From: Muribaculum caecicola
Lineage (GTDB): Bacteria > Bacteroidota > Bacteroidia > Bacteroidales > Muribaculaceae
Length of the DNA stretch: 58,018 nucleotides
Direction of reading: 5' to 3'
Assembly (NCBI GenBank): GCA_004801635.1
Contig: SSTG01000002.1
Coordinates: 1-58,018, forward strand
The notes below the pieces were generated by a model that saw nothing but the letters and a program-made list of their open reading frames with translations, did not search any database and was not told the DNA's origin. Shown here piece after piece: positions 9,444 to 18,330 of the stretch (positions are counted from its first letter, which is position 1; each line of letters opens with the position of its first letter). The translations under genes and the position numbers were made by a program.

Positions 9444-9781
9444 ATGGTATTAAATATTAGAATTTAAGTTTGTATTCAGGTTGTTGACTTATATTGTTGT
9501 TCTATGTAGATTGGTACAAAAAGAATAATGCAATAATAGGTAAAATTATATAAAATTGCAAATATAAATGTGCCAAAATGTTGTAAAACATACTTAACGC
9601 GGTATGTTTTAACTGAAAGTTTTGTATTTGTATGATGTAATGCGTTGTGTAAGTAACTGCATTAACGGTGCTTAGGATTTAAGGTTGGACGGCAGTGAAT
9701 GCTTATAGTTTGTTTTCATGGACATTATGCCGGTTTGGGTATTTTCGATGCCTGCCGTGGGGGCAGATATATTTTAAGGTG
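9444..9781. other. 338-bp intergenic region: operon promoter region and lipid-kinase 3' flank
   Basis: This region separates the lipid kinase stop from the start of the GH133 gene; both genes read on the minus strand. The part near 9444-9600 is very A/T-rich and carries the candidate -7 box of the alpha-glucan operon. The part near 9660-9781 should hold the kinase terminator, but I see only a weak 5-bp hairpin (CTGCC/GGCAG near 9750-9766). No credible gene. Confidence 0.5.
9559..9566 (-). promoter_or_regulatory. Candidate -7 box (TATATTTG) of the alpha-glucan operon
   Basis: On the minus strand the sequence matches TAnnTTTG. There is no exact TTTG 19-21 nt further upstream (only a weak match near 9586-9589), so this is a partial promoter call. 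It would give a leader of about 110 nt. Confidence 0.35.
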
Positions 9782-10765
9782 TTATTTTGTAATGAATATT
9801 TTTGACAGCACGGCTCCCATGTCTGACACCATGTTTTCTATAGGGGTTATGATTGGGCGGAATGTTTTTTCTTTGGCAGGGGTGAATACGCGCAACTGGT
9901 TGGGATGGCATTTTATTTCTATGGTGTCGTTTATTGTCACCGGTTCGCCATCCAAATGCGCCGGGCCTGTTTGATTGCGGTATATAATTGCTGCAGGTGC
10001 ACGGAAGGTGTTTATCATTGTGTTGGAGTTGATGTAGCCTGTAAACAGGTCTACCCCTACTAATGCCGTGTCAATGGGGTTGCCGGCATGAATTATTGTT
10101 ATGTCTAGCAGTCCGTCGGTAATACTTGCATGGGGCGCTATATAGGCGTTGTTGCCGTATTGTGACGCGTTGCATACTGCAATAAGGAATGCTTTTTCGG
10201 TTAAAACTTTGCCGTTGGCGCTTAGCGTGTATACCTGTGGGTGGAAGTTGATGTATTCGGATATGGCGCTTTTTATGTACGACAGTTTGCCGCGGCGGTG
10301 CTGTTTGGCGAAATGTCCGGATACTGCTGCGTCAAAACCTATTCCGAAAGTGCAAAAGAAAGGCATTCCGTTCACTGAACCATAATCTATGTCTATTACA
10401 TGGTTTTTGGCCATCAGTTTCGTCGCTTTTCGCAAATCCATCGGTATTCCCAGATGCCTGGCAAGCCCGTTGCCGGAACCGCAGGGGATAATGCCGAACC
10501 TGATTCCTGTACCGCACAGAGCTTTGGCTGTTTCGTTTACAGTGCCGTCGCCGCCGGCTGCTACAACGGCTTTGTACCCGTTTGCGGCTGCTTTGCATGC
10601 CAGACGGGTGGCATCACCCCGGGCGCAGGTGTAAGCAACGTCGACAGTGTAACCTGCAGGAGTCATAAGCTCGCGTACAAGCGGTTCGATTGCTTCTTTT
10701 GCCCCTACACCGGAAATCGGGTTTATTATCAGCAGAAGGCGGTTGTTGGCTATGGGAGTTTCCAT
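9782..10765 (-). CDS. Diacylglycerol/sphingosine kinase-like lipid kinase (YegS family)
   Basis: ATP-dependent lipid kinase of the DAGK catalytic-domain family, probably acting on a membrane lipid. NPISGVG (about residues 15-21) and GGDGTVNE (about 65-72) are the nucleotide-binding motifs of the family. The 327-residue length fits. I place the start at the ATG at 10765: an upstream in-frame codon would add 14 residues, but a complete Bacteroidales promoter (TTTG at 10813-10816, 19 nt, TATCTTTG at 10786-10793) lies over that extension, so it would not be transcribed in full. The predicted leader is only about 15 nt. The gene seems to be monocistronic. The lipid substrate cannot be told from sequence. 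Confidence 0.9.
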   Translation of the reverse strand: METPIANNRLLLIINPISGVGAKEAIEPLVRELMTPAGYTVDVAYTCARGDATRLACKAAANGYKAVVAAGGDGTVNETAKALCGTGIRFGIIPCGSGNGLARHLGIPMDLRKATKLMAKNHVIDIDYGSVNGMPFFCTFGIGFDAAVSGHFAKQHRRGKLSYIKSAISEYINFHPQVYTLSANGKVLTEKAFLIAVCNASQYGNNAYIAPHASITDGLLDITIIHAGNPIDTALVGVDLFTGYINSNTMINTFRAPAAIIYRNQTGPAHLDGEPVTINDTIEIKCHPNQLRVFTPAKEKTFRPIITPIENMVSDMGAVLSKIFITK

Positions 10766-10785
10766 GTTGTTATAATATTCTTTCA

Positions 10786-10816
10786 CAAAGATATTATAAA
10801 TTACCATTATGGCAAA
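10786..10816 (-). promoter_or_regulatory. Bacteroidales promoter of the lipid kinase gene
   Basis: On the minus strand TTTG (10813-10816) and TATCTTTG (10786-10793) are 19 nt apart, an exact match to the primary sigma-factor consensus TTTG-N19-21-TAnnTTTG. It fixes the kinase start at 10765. Confidence 0.8.
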
Positions 10817-10838
10817 ACGTTGACATAAATAAATATTT

Positions 10839-10889
10839 GTAGTTAATTAACCAGGCTGTACGTCTCATACAACCTGGTTGATTAGCTAC
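10839..10889 (-). terminator. Long hairpin downstream of the polysaccharide lyase gene
   Basis: Bases 10839-10860 and 10868-10889 form a 22-position stem with three non-Watson-Crick positions around a 7-nt loop. It lies about 150 bp after the lyase stop on the minus strand and is followed there by an A/T-rich stretch. It also sits about 22 bp upstream of the lipid kinase promoter, so it would insulate the two genes. Confidence 0.6.
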
Positions 10890-11040
10890 AAAAACAGCTT
10901 GGATAATGTTGCCGTTTTTCATAGCAATTATTTAACGAGAATTCGATTCCACATGGAACCTGCTTATTTACCAAATATTATTGCAGGTAAAATACCTGTG
11001 TCTATAAGTTGATTCTGTTGTAATACTGGATATGGTTTTA

Positions 11041-12483
11041 TTATGGTATGTATATTTTTTTGCCAGCATGGATGTATAGTCCTTTAGTTGGATTTGCTAC
11101 AGGCATGCCCTGCAGGTTATAATAAATGTCATCTGCGGTTTTGTCTGGATTTGTAAATATCGATTCTATGCCGGAAGTTTCATTTTTATCGAACTGGTAT
11201 CCTAATTTGTTTACGTATGGCTGGGTTCCAGGCCTGAGTTTCAGAAATGTTATGTCTGGTAGTGACCCGTCGTCTTTTCGCGGCGACAGCAGTTGTGATG
11301 CGTCAAGGCTTTCGAAGTCTGTATCGGAAAGAGACATTGAGGGGAGGAATGAGTTGTTGGTTAACGTGCTCTGCGATGTGTTTATGTTTACACAATCGGC
11401 ATCTGACAGGGTAGGCCTGTATGATAAGTTTCCGTAAAGGTCGTGTCCGTATCCGTCAACGTCAACGGCTTCTTCTATTGACTTGCGGTTTACCATGTTG
11501 AAATTGCGCTTGTTCCGATATGACGAATTGTTGTAAAAGTCAAGGCCGCCAAGGTGGTGGTTTGCATAGAAACCTGCTTGTTTGTTCGACCACGAAATGC
11601 AGTTGCGCACAATGTTGCGTGGTGCTACTGTGCCTTCTTTTACAGATGAGCTCATACCGTAGCCGCCCGATTTAAAGCCGGTACCGTCGCCGCGCGACAC
11701 GCGGTCGGCATCGTAACCGTTTTCCCATGCCCAGCAGTTTTCAATAATAACTTGAGAATGGTTGTTTATAAGGTCGTATCCGTCGTCGCTGTTACGCCAT
11801 GCACGGCAGCCGCGTATGATGTTTCCGGTATAGTCGTTTCTGTTAAGGTGGAACCCGAATCCGTCGCAGTTGCCTCCCTTGCCGTTTTCCGACACGGGAT
11901 CGTAGTTGTTGTATGCGTCGCAGTTAAGAACCAGGTTGTTCGAACCGCGTGTGGCATATACGCCTATGCCCATTCCGTCGTGCATGTTCACACGCTCGAT
12001 TATGCAGTTGTTTCCTCCGAATAAACCTACGTTTATGCTTTGCGTATGTCCGGTTTGTGTAACCTGTATACCTATTATGTCGAATTTTTTTAGCCGCCAG
12101 TAGTCTGCTTTTACATAAAATCCGATAATGCGTTCGCTTACTTTTACATTTGACAGGTCAATTACAGCGTTTTCATTCTCGTAACCGGTTATAGTTATCG
12201 GATTTTCGGCTGTTCCTTTGGCCGACAGGTTGTATACGCAGCTGTATGCCCCTTCTGCGCCTTCACGCATTATTTCATTGTTTTCTGGCACATATTTGCC
12301 TTCGCGAAGGTAAATCGTAGTTCCGGCTCTGGCTGATTCGATTGCTTTCTTCAATGTTTTGAACGGGGCTTCAATATTGCCGGGGTTGTTGTCATTGCCT
12401 TGTGGTGATACATAATAATCGGCTGCATTAACGATTGGTAGGCCTGCTATAACGGCCATAAAGCATGATAATATTTTTTTCAT
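11041..12483 (-). CDS. Secreted PL9-type polysaccharide lyase (right-handed beta-helix)
   Basis: Predicted pectate/uronate lyase acting outside the cytoplasm. Residues 1-20 form a signal peptide (MKKILSCFMAVIAGLPIVNA). The mature start DYYVSPQGNDNNPG opens a right-handed beta-helix. Asp207, Asp233, Asp234 and Asp237 (in CDGFGF and SDDGYDL) and Lys271 (in TGFKSGG) match, by spacing and motif, the calcium ligands and catalytic lysine known from Erwinia Pel9A (D209, D233, D234, D237, K273), so it should be active. The last 30 residues have the YNLQGMPV...KGLYI pattern found at the end of many Bacteroidales secreted proteins. It stands alone: no SusC/SusD pair, sulfatase or other lyase is nearby. 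A candidate -7 box lies at 12537-12544. Confidence 0.88.
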   Translation of the reverse strand: MKKILSCFMAVIAGLPIVNAADYYVSPQGNDNNPGNIEAPFKTLKKAIESARAGTTIYLREGKYVPENNEIMREGAEGAYSCVYNLSAKGTAENPITITGYENENAVIDLSNVKVSERIIGFYVKADYWRLKKFDIIGIQVTQTGHTQSINVGLFGGNNCIIERVNMHDGMGIGVYATRGSNNLVLNCDAYNNYDPVSENGKGGNCDGFGFHLNRNDYTGNIIRGCRAWRNSDDGYDLINNHSQVIIENCWAWENGYDADRVSRGDGTGFKSGGYGMSSSVKEGTVAPRNIVRNCISWSNKQAGFYANHHLGGLDFYNNSSYRNKRNFNMVNRKSIEEAVDVDGYGHDLYGNLSYRPTLSDADCVNINTSQSTLTNNSFLPSMSLSDTDFESLDASQLLSPRKDDGSLPDITFLKLRPGTQPYVNKLGYQFDKNETSGIESIFTNPDKTADDIYYNLQGMPVANPTKGLYIHAGKKIYIP

Positions 12484-12536
12484 GAATTTTAAGGTTATTA
12501 TATTGAATGTAGTAAGTAGGGGTACTTATTGAAAAA

Positions 12537-12544
12537 CAAAATTA
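12537..12544 (-). promoter_or_regulatory. Candidate -7 box (TAATTTTG) of the polysaccharide lyase gene
   Basis: Minus-strand match to TAnnTTTG about 54 bp upstream of the lyase ATG and just beyond the lpxA terminator. No clear TTTG box at the right distance, so only partial support. Confidence 0.35.
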
Positions 12545-12561
12545 ATTATATTTCTTACAAT

Positions 12562-12598
12562 AAAAAAATGCCGTTGTTTCATTTGGCAACGGCATTTT
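12562..12598 (-). terminator. Intrinsic terminator of lpxA
   Basis: AATGCCGTTG (12567-12576) pairs with CAACGGCATT (12587-12596) around a 10-nt loop, with A/T pairs extending the stem. On the minus strand a run of seven T follows. It starts 22 bp after the lpxA stop, separating lpxA from the lyase gene. Confidence 0.85.
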
Positions 12599-12619
12599 CC
12601 AATTATAATTTAATTAGGA

Positions 12620-13405
12620 TTATTCTAACTCTGTTGGTAATGCTACAATCTTTAGGTGGTGAGAGTTTATAAAATCCACTATATTAGAGCGTATATCTGA
12701 TGGCTCTACATCGGCCTCTACGCGTTGGAGTGCGTTGAATACGGATGTTCCTGACTGGTAAATATGCCGGTAGCTTTTGGCAACATCGTCAATCTGTTCG
12801 TTGGTGAAGCCTTGTTTGCGCATTATTACGGCGTTAATACCGTAGTATGCAGCAGGGTTGTGGGCAATTATCACATAAGGGGGCACATTTCCCATTATAC
12901 GGCATCCGCCTTTAACCAGCACCCAGTCGCCAACCTCGCTGCGTTCATGCAGAATTACATTTGACGAAAGTATGGAGCACATGCCAACCTTACAGTCGCC
13001 GGCAAGTGTAACGCCGTTTCCAAGCACGGTTTTGCCCTTTATCAGACAGTCGTGGCCAATGTGTGAGTCAGCCATAATGAAACAGTCGTTTCCTATGGTT
13101 GTGGCACCGGTGGCACGTATGCCTCGGTTAATTATCACGTGTTCGCGAATTACGTTGTTGTCGCCTATATTGCAATAGGTAGGTTCGCCTTTCCATCGGA
13201 AATCCTGAGGGTCGGCACCTATTATGGCACCTTGATATATTTTGTTGTGCCGTCCGAGTGTTGTGCCACGCATAATTGATGCATATGGCATAATTTCGCA
13301 ATCGTCACCAATTTCAACATTAGCATCAATAAATGCAAACGGGTGAATTGTTACGTTCTGACCTATTTTTGCGGCTGGGTCAACGTGGGCTAATGGACTT
13401 ATCAT
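12620..13405 (-). CDS. lpxA: UDP-N-acetylglucosamine O-acyltransferase (LpxA)
   Basis: First step of lipid A synthesis: moves a 3-hydroxyacyl chain from acyl carrier protein to UDP-GlcNAc. The protein is 261 residues, as usual for LpxA, with an N-terminal left-handed beta-helix of hexapeptide repeats (about 1-190) and a helical C-terminus. ADSHIGHDC contains His115 and His118, the latter matching the catalytic His125 of E. coli; the GINAVIMRKQGF stretch matches the family helix region. In many Bacteroidales lpxA lies next to lpxD or an lpxC-fabZ fusion; here none is nearby, and it follows an RND efflux operon with a 27-bp gap, so it may be a second copy or a relocated one. A terminator follows. 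Confidence 0.9.
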   Translation of the reverse strand: MISPLAHVDPAAKIGQNVTIHPFAFIDANVEIGDDCEIMPYASIMRGTTLGRHNKIYQGAIIGADPQDFRWKGEPTYCNIGDNNVIREHVIINRGIRATGATTIGNDCFIMADSHIGHDCLIKGKTVLGNGVTLAGDCKVGMCSILSSNVILHERSEVGDWVLVKGGCRIMGNVPPYVIIAHNPAAYYGINAVIMRKQGFTNEQIDDVAKSYRHIYQSGTSVFNALQRVEADVEPSDIRSNIVDFINSHHLKIVALPTELE

Positions 13406-13432
13406 AGTTGTGCTTTCTTTGGTTAGACTGAT

Positions 13433-14824
13433 TTAGCGACCTCCGCCAAGGCTCTGGTACAGCGATATACCGGCCCGGGCCATTGTGTTTTGGCAGGCGG
13501 CCTGTGCCAGCTGTGCCTGAAGCAGGCTTTGTTGTGCGGTGATAACTTCCAGATATGTGCTTGTTCCGTCAAGGGCTAGCAATTCCTGTGTGTATTCAAC
13601 CGCTTTTTCGAGGTTTCCTACCTGTTCGTCAAGCAGTAACTGTTTTTCGTTGCTCTTGTTGTAAAGTACAAGGGCTTCTGACACTTCGGCGCTGGCATTT
13701 AGAAGCGTGTGCTGGAAGTTGTTCATAGACTGTTCCTGCTGGGCTTTTGCTGCTTTGAGGTTGGAAATAAGTTGTCCGCGCGCAAAGAGCGGGGCGGTAA
13801 GCGAGCCTGCCAGGTTTGCAAACCAGTTAGCCGGGTTTACAACCCCTGTAGCAAGTGAATTGGTGAAGCCGCCGGTTCCGGATATTGTAATGCCGGGGTA
13901 GAATGCGGCTCGAGCCTGGTTTGTTGCATAGTATGCTATGGCTACAGACTGTTCTGCCGCAGCTACGTCGGGCCGGGCGGCAAGCTGGCTCATCGGTATG
14001 CCCTGGCTTATATCTGCCGGAAGTGTCAGCAGTGCGTCGGGCGATATGTTCCAGTCATTCTGGTCGGTGTTGAGCAGAAGTGCAAGTGTGTTGTTTGCCT
14101 GGTGAAGTGAAACTTCGAGGTCGGTTATCGATGCCAGTATGCTGTAATAGTTTGCTGTGCTTTGAACAACTGCTGTCTCGTTTACACGGCCTGCAAGTTT
14201 GAAATTCTTCATAATTTCCACGCTTTCTTTCCAGTATACCGATGTCTGGCGTGAAATCTGAAGCTGTTTTTCAATCATTGCTATTGAATAGTAGCAGTTA
14301 GCCACGCCGCCTATTATCTGCGAGCGCACTGCCTGTTCGTAGGCCTGGCTTTGGAGTAGCTGCGCCTTTGCGCGGCGTTTGGCATTGAGCAGTTTTCCGA
14401 ATATGTCTATTTCCCAGCTGGCCTGTACCGGAACCTGGTAGGTCCATGGCATGTTGCGCATGCCTGCATAGTCAAAGTAGGCTTTGCTGCCTGATGCAGC
14501 CAGTGTAAGTGAAGGCAGATAGCTAAGACGGGCTCCGTTCAGTTGCGCGTTGGCTATGTCTACGTTCAGTTTGGCATTTTGCAGGTCGGTGTTCTGCGAC
14601 AGGGCACGGTTGATAAGCGATGCCAGTTGTGGATCGGTGAATATGTCCTGCCAGTGTATATTGCCTAATGATGTGGAATCAATTCCGGCTTGTTTGGCCT
14701 GTACATATTCCGATGTCAGTGGGGTATCGGTCGGCATGTCGAATTTGTTGTAGATGTGGCAGCTTGACAGAGAAGCTATTCCAACTGCAACTATTGACAC
14801 GGTTGCTATGTTTTGTATTTTCAT
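13433..14824 (-). CDS. Outer-membrane efflux channel lipoprotein of an RND pump (TolC/OprM type)
   Basis: Outer-membrane duct of a tripartite efflux system. Signal peptide with lipobox LSSC (Cys22), as in OprM/NodT-type channels, followed by the paired helical repeats of the outer-membrane efflux protein family; 463 residues is a normal length. Typical signatures include TDLQNAKLNVDIANAQL (near 95-111) and the repeat SWEIDIFGKLLNAKRRAKAQ (near 155-174). It is third in the order adaptor, pump, channel. A perfect 18-bp hairpin sits between the pump stop and this start. lpxA follows after 27 bp on the same strand. Confidence 0.93.
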   Translation of the reverse strand: MKIQNIATVSIVAVGIASLSSCHIYNKFDMPTDTPLTSEYVQAKQAGIDSTSLGNIHWQDIFTDPQLASLINRALSQNTDLQNAKLNVDIANAQLNGARLSYLPSLTLAASGSKAYFDYAGMRNMPWTYQVPVQASWEIDIFGKLLNAKRRAKAQLLQSQAYEQAVRSQIIGGVANCYYSIAMIEKQLQISRQTSVYWKESVEIMKNFKLAGRVNETAVVQSTANYYSILASITDLEVSLHQANNTLALLLNTDQNDWNISPDALLTLPADISQGIPMSQLAARPDVAAAEQSVAIAYYATNQARAAFYPGITISGTGGFTNSLATGVVNPANWFANLAGSLTAPLFARGQLISNLKAAKAQQEQSMNNFQHTLLNASAEVSEALVLYNKSNEKQLLLDEQVGNLEKAVEYTQELLALDGTSTYLEVITAQQSLLQAQLAQAACQNTMARAGISLYQSLGGGR

Positions 14825-14838
14825 CTTGTTCGTTTTTT

Positions 14839-14878
14839 ACATTTTCAAAGAACCGTATCAACGGTTCTTTGAAAATGT
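14839..14878 (-). repeat. Perfect 18-bp hairpin between pump and channel genes
   Basis: Bases 14839-14856 and 14861-14878 are exact reverse complements with a 4-nt loop (ATCA). It fills most of the 61-bp gap between the pump stop and the channel start. On the coding (minus) strand it is followed by an A-rich, not T-rich, stretch, so it is unlike a full terminator; an mRNA-stabilising or expression-setting intercistronic hairpin is more likely. Confidence 0.8.
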
Positions 14879-14885
14879 TGTTATT

Positions 14886-17800
14886 TTAACGGGCATATTG
14901 TTCTATTTCCGATTGTAGGCCGGTATTGTCGGTATCCTGCCACTTGATTGGTGAAATCTTTTCCTGAATAATCTGGAATGCCACAAACAGGGCTGGTACA
15001 ATTAGAACCTGCAGAATCATACCGATAAGCATACCGCCTACCGAACCGGTTCCTAGTGCCTTGTTTCCGTTTGCACCAACAGAGTGGGCGAACATCATTG
15101 GCAGAAGACCTATAACCAGGGCAAGCGAGGTCATTAATATGGGTCGCAGGCGGGCTGCTGCTCCGGCAATTGCGGCATTTACAATCGACATACCTGTGCG
15201 TCGGCGTTCAAGTGCGAACTCTACAATAAGAATTGCGTTCTTAGCCAACAGACCAATAAGCATGATGAGCGCGATTTGCAGGTAGATGTTGTTTGAAACA
15301 CCTAGGGCCATGGCAAAAATAAACGACCCCATCAAACCGAACGGTATTGAGAGAATAACTGCCCAAGGTATTATGTAACTTTCGTACTGCGCCGATAGAA
15401 GCAGGTATACGAACAGCAGGCATAAGCCGAATATTATAGCGGTGGCATTAGACGACGTTCCGGCTTCTTCACGCGTCATACCTGCATATTCATATCCGTA
15501 TCCCTGAGGCAGCATTTGTGCGGCTGTGCGCTCAATGGCGGCAATGGCCTGGCCTGATGAATATCCGGGGTTGGGCTGTCCTGATATCGATATGGAGGTG
15601 AACATGTTGAAACGGTTCATAAGGTCGGGGCCATAAATGCGTTTCAATGTAACAAAGTTTGACAGCGATGCCATTTCATTGCCGTTACGAATCTTTATAT
15701 TGTTCAATGTTTCGGGCGATACGCGCGATTCTGGCGTTGCCTGCATCATTACGCGGTAAAGTTTACCAAAACGGTTGAAGTTAGAAACGTACATACCTCC
15801 GTAGTATCCCTGCAGGGTAGAAAGAATTGAACGTGGGCTGATTCCGGCCTGTTTTGCCTTGGCTGCGTCAATGTCTATCTGGTATTGTGGGAACGAGGGG
15901 TTAAACGTTGTATAGGCCATCTGTATCTCCGGACACTGGTTCAGTGCTCCGAGGAACTGTTGTACTATGTTGAAGAACTCGTTTATGTCGCCACCTGTTT
16001 TGTCCTGCATTTCAAGCTCGAAACCGTTTGTCACTGAATAACCGGTAATCATTGGCGGTGCAAAAATCATTACACGGCCGTCTTTAACCTGCTGTCCGGT
16101 CATCATGTAAAGCTGCTGTATTATGGCATCGGAACTTTCTGATTTTGAGCGTTCAGACCAGTCTTTTAGACGGAGTATGAATGTACCGTATGTTGGTCCC
16201 TGGCCGGCTATGAAACTGTAACCGTGAATCATTGTGCGTGAAGCTACAGCCGGAATCTGGCTTATTATGTCGTCAACCTGGTCAAGAACCTCTCCGGTGC
16301 GCTCCTGCGAAGTTCCAGGCGGCATGTCAATCATGCAGAATATTGTTCCTGTATCTTCGTTTGGCACCATTCCGGAAGGGGTTATGCTCATAAGCCATAC
16401 AAGTATAGCTATTGAAGCGCCTACAATTCCGAAACTGGTAAGTTTGTGTGCGGCGAAGAAAGAAACAGCGTGCTTGTAGGAATTTAAAAGCTTGTCATAC
16501 GATTTTTCGAATGCGGCATGGAAACGTTTTCCGAAAATGCCCAATACGGTGAATATGGCTACCACAACGGAAACCAGCCCCAGCGCCACATTTTCGAAAT
16601 TAAACCATCCGAGAATCATGAACGTGATTGTCGCAATCAGGAGCACCAGTGTTATAATCGGTGGCATGTTGAGGCCGAACACCCGTTTTGCTTTTTCTTT
16701 GGCAACTTCGCCGGCGGCTCCGTATGCTGTTGCCATGCGGTCCTTCAGCGATGCTTCTGGGTCGTGTCCTTTAAGGAATACGGCACACAGGGCAGGAGAG
16801 AGTGTCAAGGCGTTCAAGGCAGAGAAACCGATGGCTATGGCCATTGTCAAACCGAACTGCTGGTAGAACACACCTGCAGTTCCGGGCATGAACGATACCG
16901 GGATAAACACAAGCATCATAACAAGTGTGATTGATATGATGGCCGAGCCTATCTCGCTCATGGCATCTATTGAAGCCTTGCGCGCGCTTTTGTACCCGAC
17001 GTCGAGTTTGGCGTGTACGGCTTCAACAACCACAATGGCATCGTCCACCACAATGGCTATGGCCAATACGAGGGCCGACAGTGTTATAAGGTTTATCGAG
17101 AACCCGATCATCTTCATCATGAAGAAGGTACCGATAAGGGCAACGGGTATGGCGATGGCCGGTATAATTGTTGAGCGGAAGTCTTGAAGGAACACGTAAA
17201 CAACAAAGAACACAAGAACGAAAGCTTCTATGAGGGTCTTTATTACTTCGTGTATCGATGCATCGAGGAATGAGTTCTGGTTCAGTGGAATTTCAACTGC
17301 AAGGCCGGCTGGAAGCTCTTTTTTTATTGTTTCCACGTATGCCATACAGTCGTTGATAATTTCAGTAGCATTTGATCCGGCAGTCTGGAACACCATGGCG
17401 GTAACGGCAGGGTATCCGTTCATTTTGTTGTGGAATCCGTATGTTACGCGGCCGAGTTCGACATCGGCAACGTCTTTAAGCCGGAGAACATCGCCGTTTG
17501 AGTTGGCGCGCACAACAATATTTTCGAATTCTTCCGGAGTAACAAGTCGTCCTTTGTAACGCATTGTATACTGGAAGGTTTGATTTCCCTGTTCTCCGAA
17601 TGCACCGGGTGCTGCTTCAATGTTTTGTTCGGCCAAGGCGGCAGACACGTCTTCAGGCATCAGTTTGTACTGTGCCATTACGTCGGGCTTAAGCCATATT
17701 CGCATTGAATAGTCGGCACCCATCACCATAACGTCTCCAACACCCTGTATACGCTGTACTGCAGGTACAATGTTGATTTTAGCGTAGTTTTCCAGGAATG

Positions 17801-18257
17801 CTTCGTCAAATGTGGAGTCGGTGGAGTAGAGTGTAATACCCATCAGCATGGATGTCTGGCGCTTTTGTGTGATAACACCTACCTGGGTTACCTCAGACGG
17901 CAGCAGGCCTTGGGCTTTTGACACACGGTTTTGTACGTCAACTGCGGCCATGTCGGGGTTGAATCCTTGTTTGAAGTATACGCTGATTGAGGCCGACCCG
18001 TTGTTTGCGGCCGTAGATTTCATATATGTCATGCCTTCGGCACCGTTTATAGATTCCTCTAGAGGGGCTATTACGGAATTAAGTACAGCCTGGGCATTTG
18101 CACCGGTGTAGGTTGTCGACACCGAGATTGTGGGGGGGGCTATGTCCGGGTATTGCGTTACGGGTAGCGAAGCCAACCCGATTATACCCAGTAGCACAAT
18201 GAATATTGAGATAACCGTCGAGAGCACTGGACGGTTAATAAAGGTGTCAAGTTTCAT
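14886..18257 (-). CDS. RND efflux pump, AcrB/MexB (HAE1) family
   Basis: Inner-membrane proton-driven drug exporter, 1123 residues (AcrB is about 1050). It begins with the cytoplasmic-side stretch FINRPVLSTV, then a first membrane helix. IAIVVDDAIVVVEA holds the paired aspartates of the proton relay (AcrB D407/D408) and IGLLAKNAILIVEF the matching lysine (K940). GTGSVGGM lies near the C-terminus. Compared with AcrB there are about 70 extra residues, including a hydrophobic stretch near residues 545-575 after the sixth helix. The gene contains a C8 run at codons 41-44 (18132-18139). It lies between the adaptor and the channel in one operon. Substrates cannot be predicted. Confidence 0.95.
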   Translation of the reverse strand: MKLDTFINRPVLSTVISIFIVLLGIIGLASLPVTQYPDIAPPTISVSTTYTGANAQAVLNSVIAPLEESINGAEGMTYMKSTAANNGSASISVYFKQGFNPDMAAVDVQNRVSKAQGLLPSEVTQVGVITQKRQTSMLMGITLYSTDSTFDEAFLENYAKINIVPAVQRIQGVGDVMVMGADYSMRIWLKPDVMAQYKLMPEDVSAALAEQNIEAAPGAFGEQGNQTFQYTMRYKGRLVTPEEFENIVVRANSNGDVLRLKDVADVELGRVTYGFHNKMNGYPAVTAMVFQTAGSNATEIINDCMAYVETIKKELPAGLAVEIPLNQNSFLDASIHEVIKTLIEAFVLVFFVVYVFLQDFRSTIIPAIAIPVALIGTFFMMKMIGFSINLITLSALVLAIAIVVDDAIVVVEAVHAKLDVGYKSARKASIDAMSEIGSAIISITLVMMLVFIPVSFMPGTAGVFYQQFGLTMAIAIGFSALNALTLSPALCAVFLKGHDPEASLKDRMATAYGAAGEVAKEKAKRVFGLNMPPIITLVLLIATITFMILGWFNFENVALGLVSVVVAIFTVLGIFGKRFHAAFEKSYDKLLNSYKHAVSFFAAHKLTSFGIVGASIAILVWLMSITPSGMVPNEDTGTIFCMIDMPPGTSQERTGEVLDQVDDIISQIPAVASRTMIHGYSFIAGQGPTYGTFILRLKDWSERSKSESSDAIIQQLYMMTGQQVKDGRVMIFAPPMITGYSVTNGFELEMQDKTGGDINEFFNIVQQFLGALNQCPEIQMAYTTFNPSFPQYQIDIDAAKAKQAGISPRSILSTLQGYYGGMYVSNFNRFGKLYRVMMQATPESRVSPETLNNIKIRNGNEMASLSNFVTLKRIYGPDLMNRFNMFTSISISGQPNPGYSSGQAIAAIERTAAQMLPQGYGYEYAGMTREEAGTSSNATAIIFGLCLLFVYLLLSAQYESYIIPWAVILSIPFGLMGSFIFAMALGVSNNIYLQIALIMLIGLLAKNAILIVEFALERRRTGMSIVNAAIAGAAARLRPILMTSLALVIGLLPMMFAHSVGANGNKALGTGSVGGMLIGMILQVLIVPALFVAFQIIQEKISPIKWQDTDNTGLQSEIEQYAR

Positions 18258-18330
18258 TGATTTATTTGGTTAATGACGCTTATTGTTATTTGTAATGTAA
18301 TGAGGAGATTAGGTTTGTTTTCAGCGATAG

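Noticed and set aside
9699..9974. 91-residue plus-strand frame at the end of the lipid kinase
   Set aside because: It overlaps the kinase C-terminus on the other strand and has no family resemblance or promoter.
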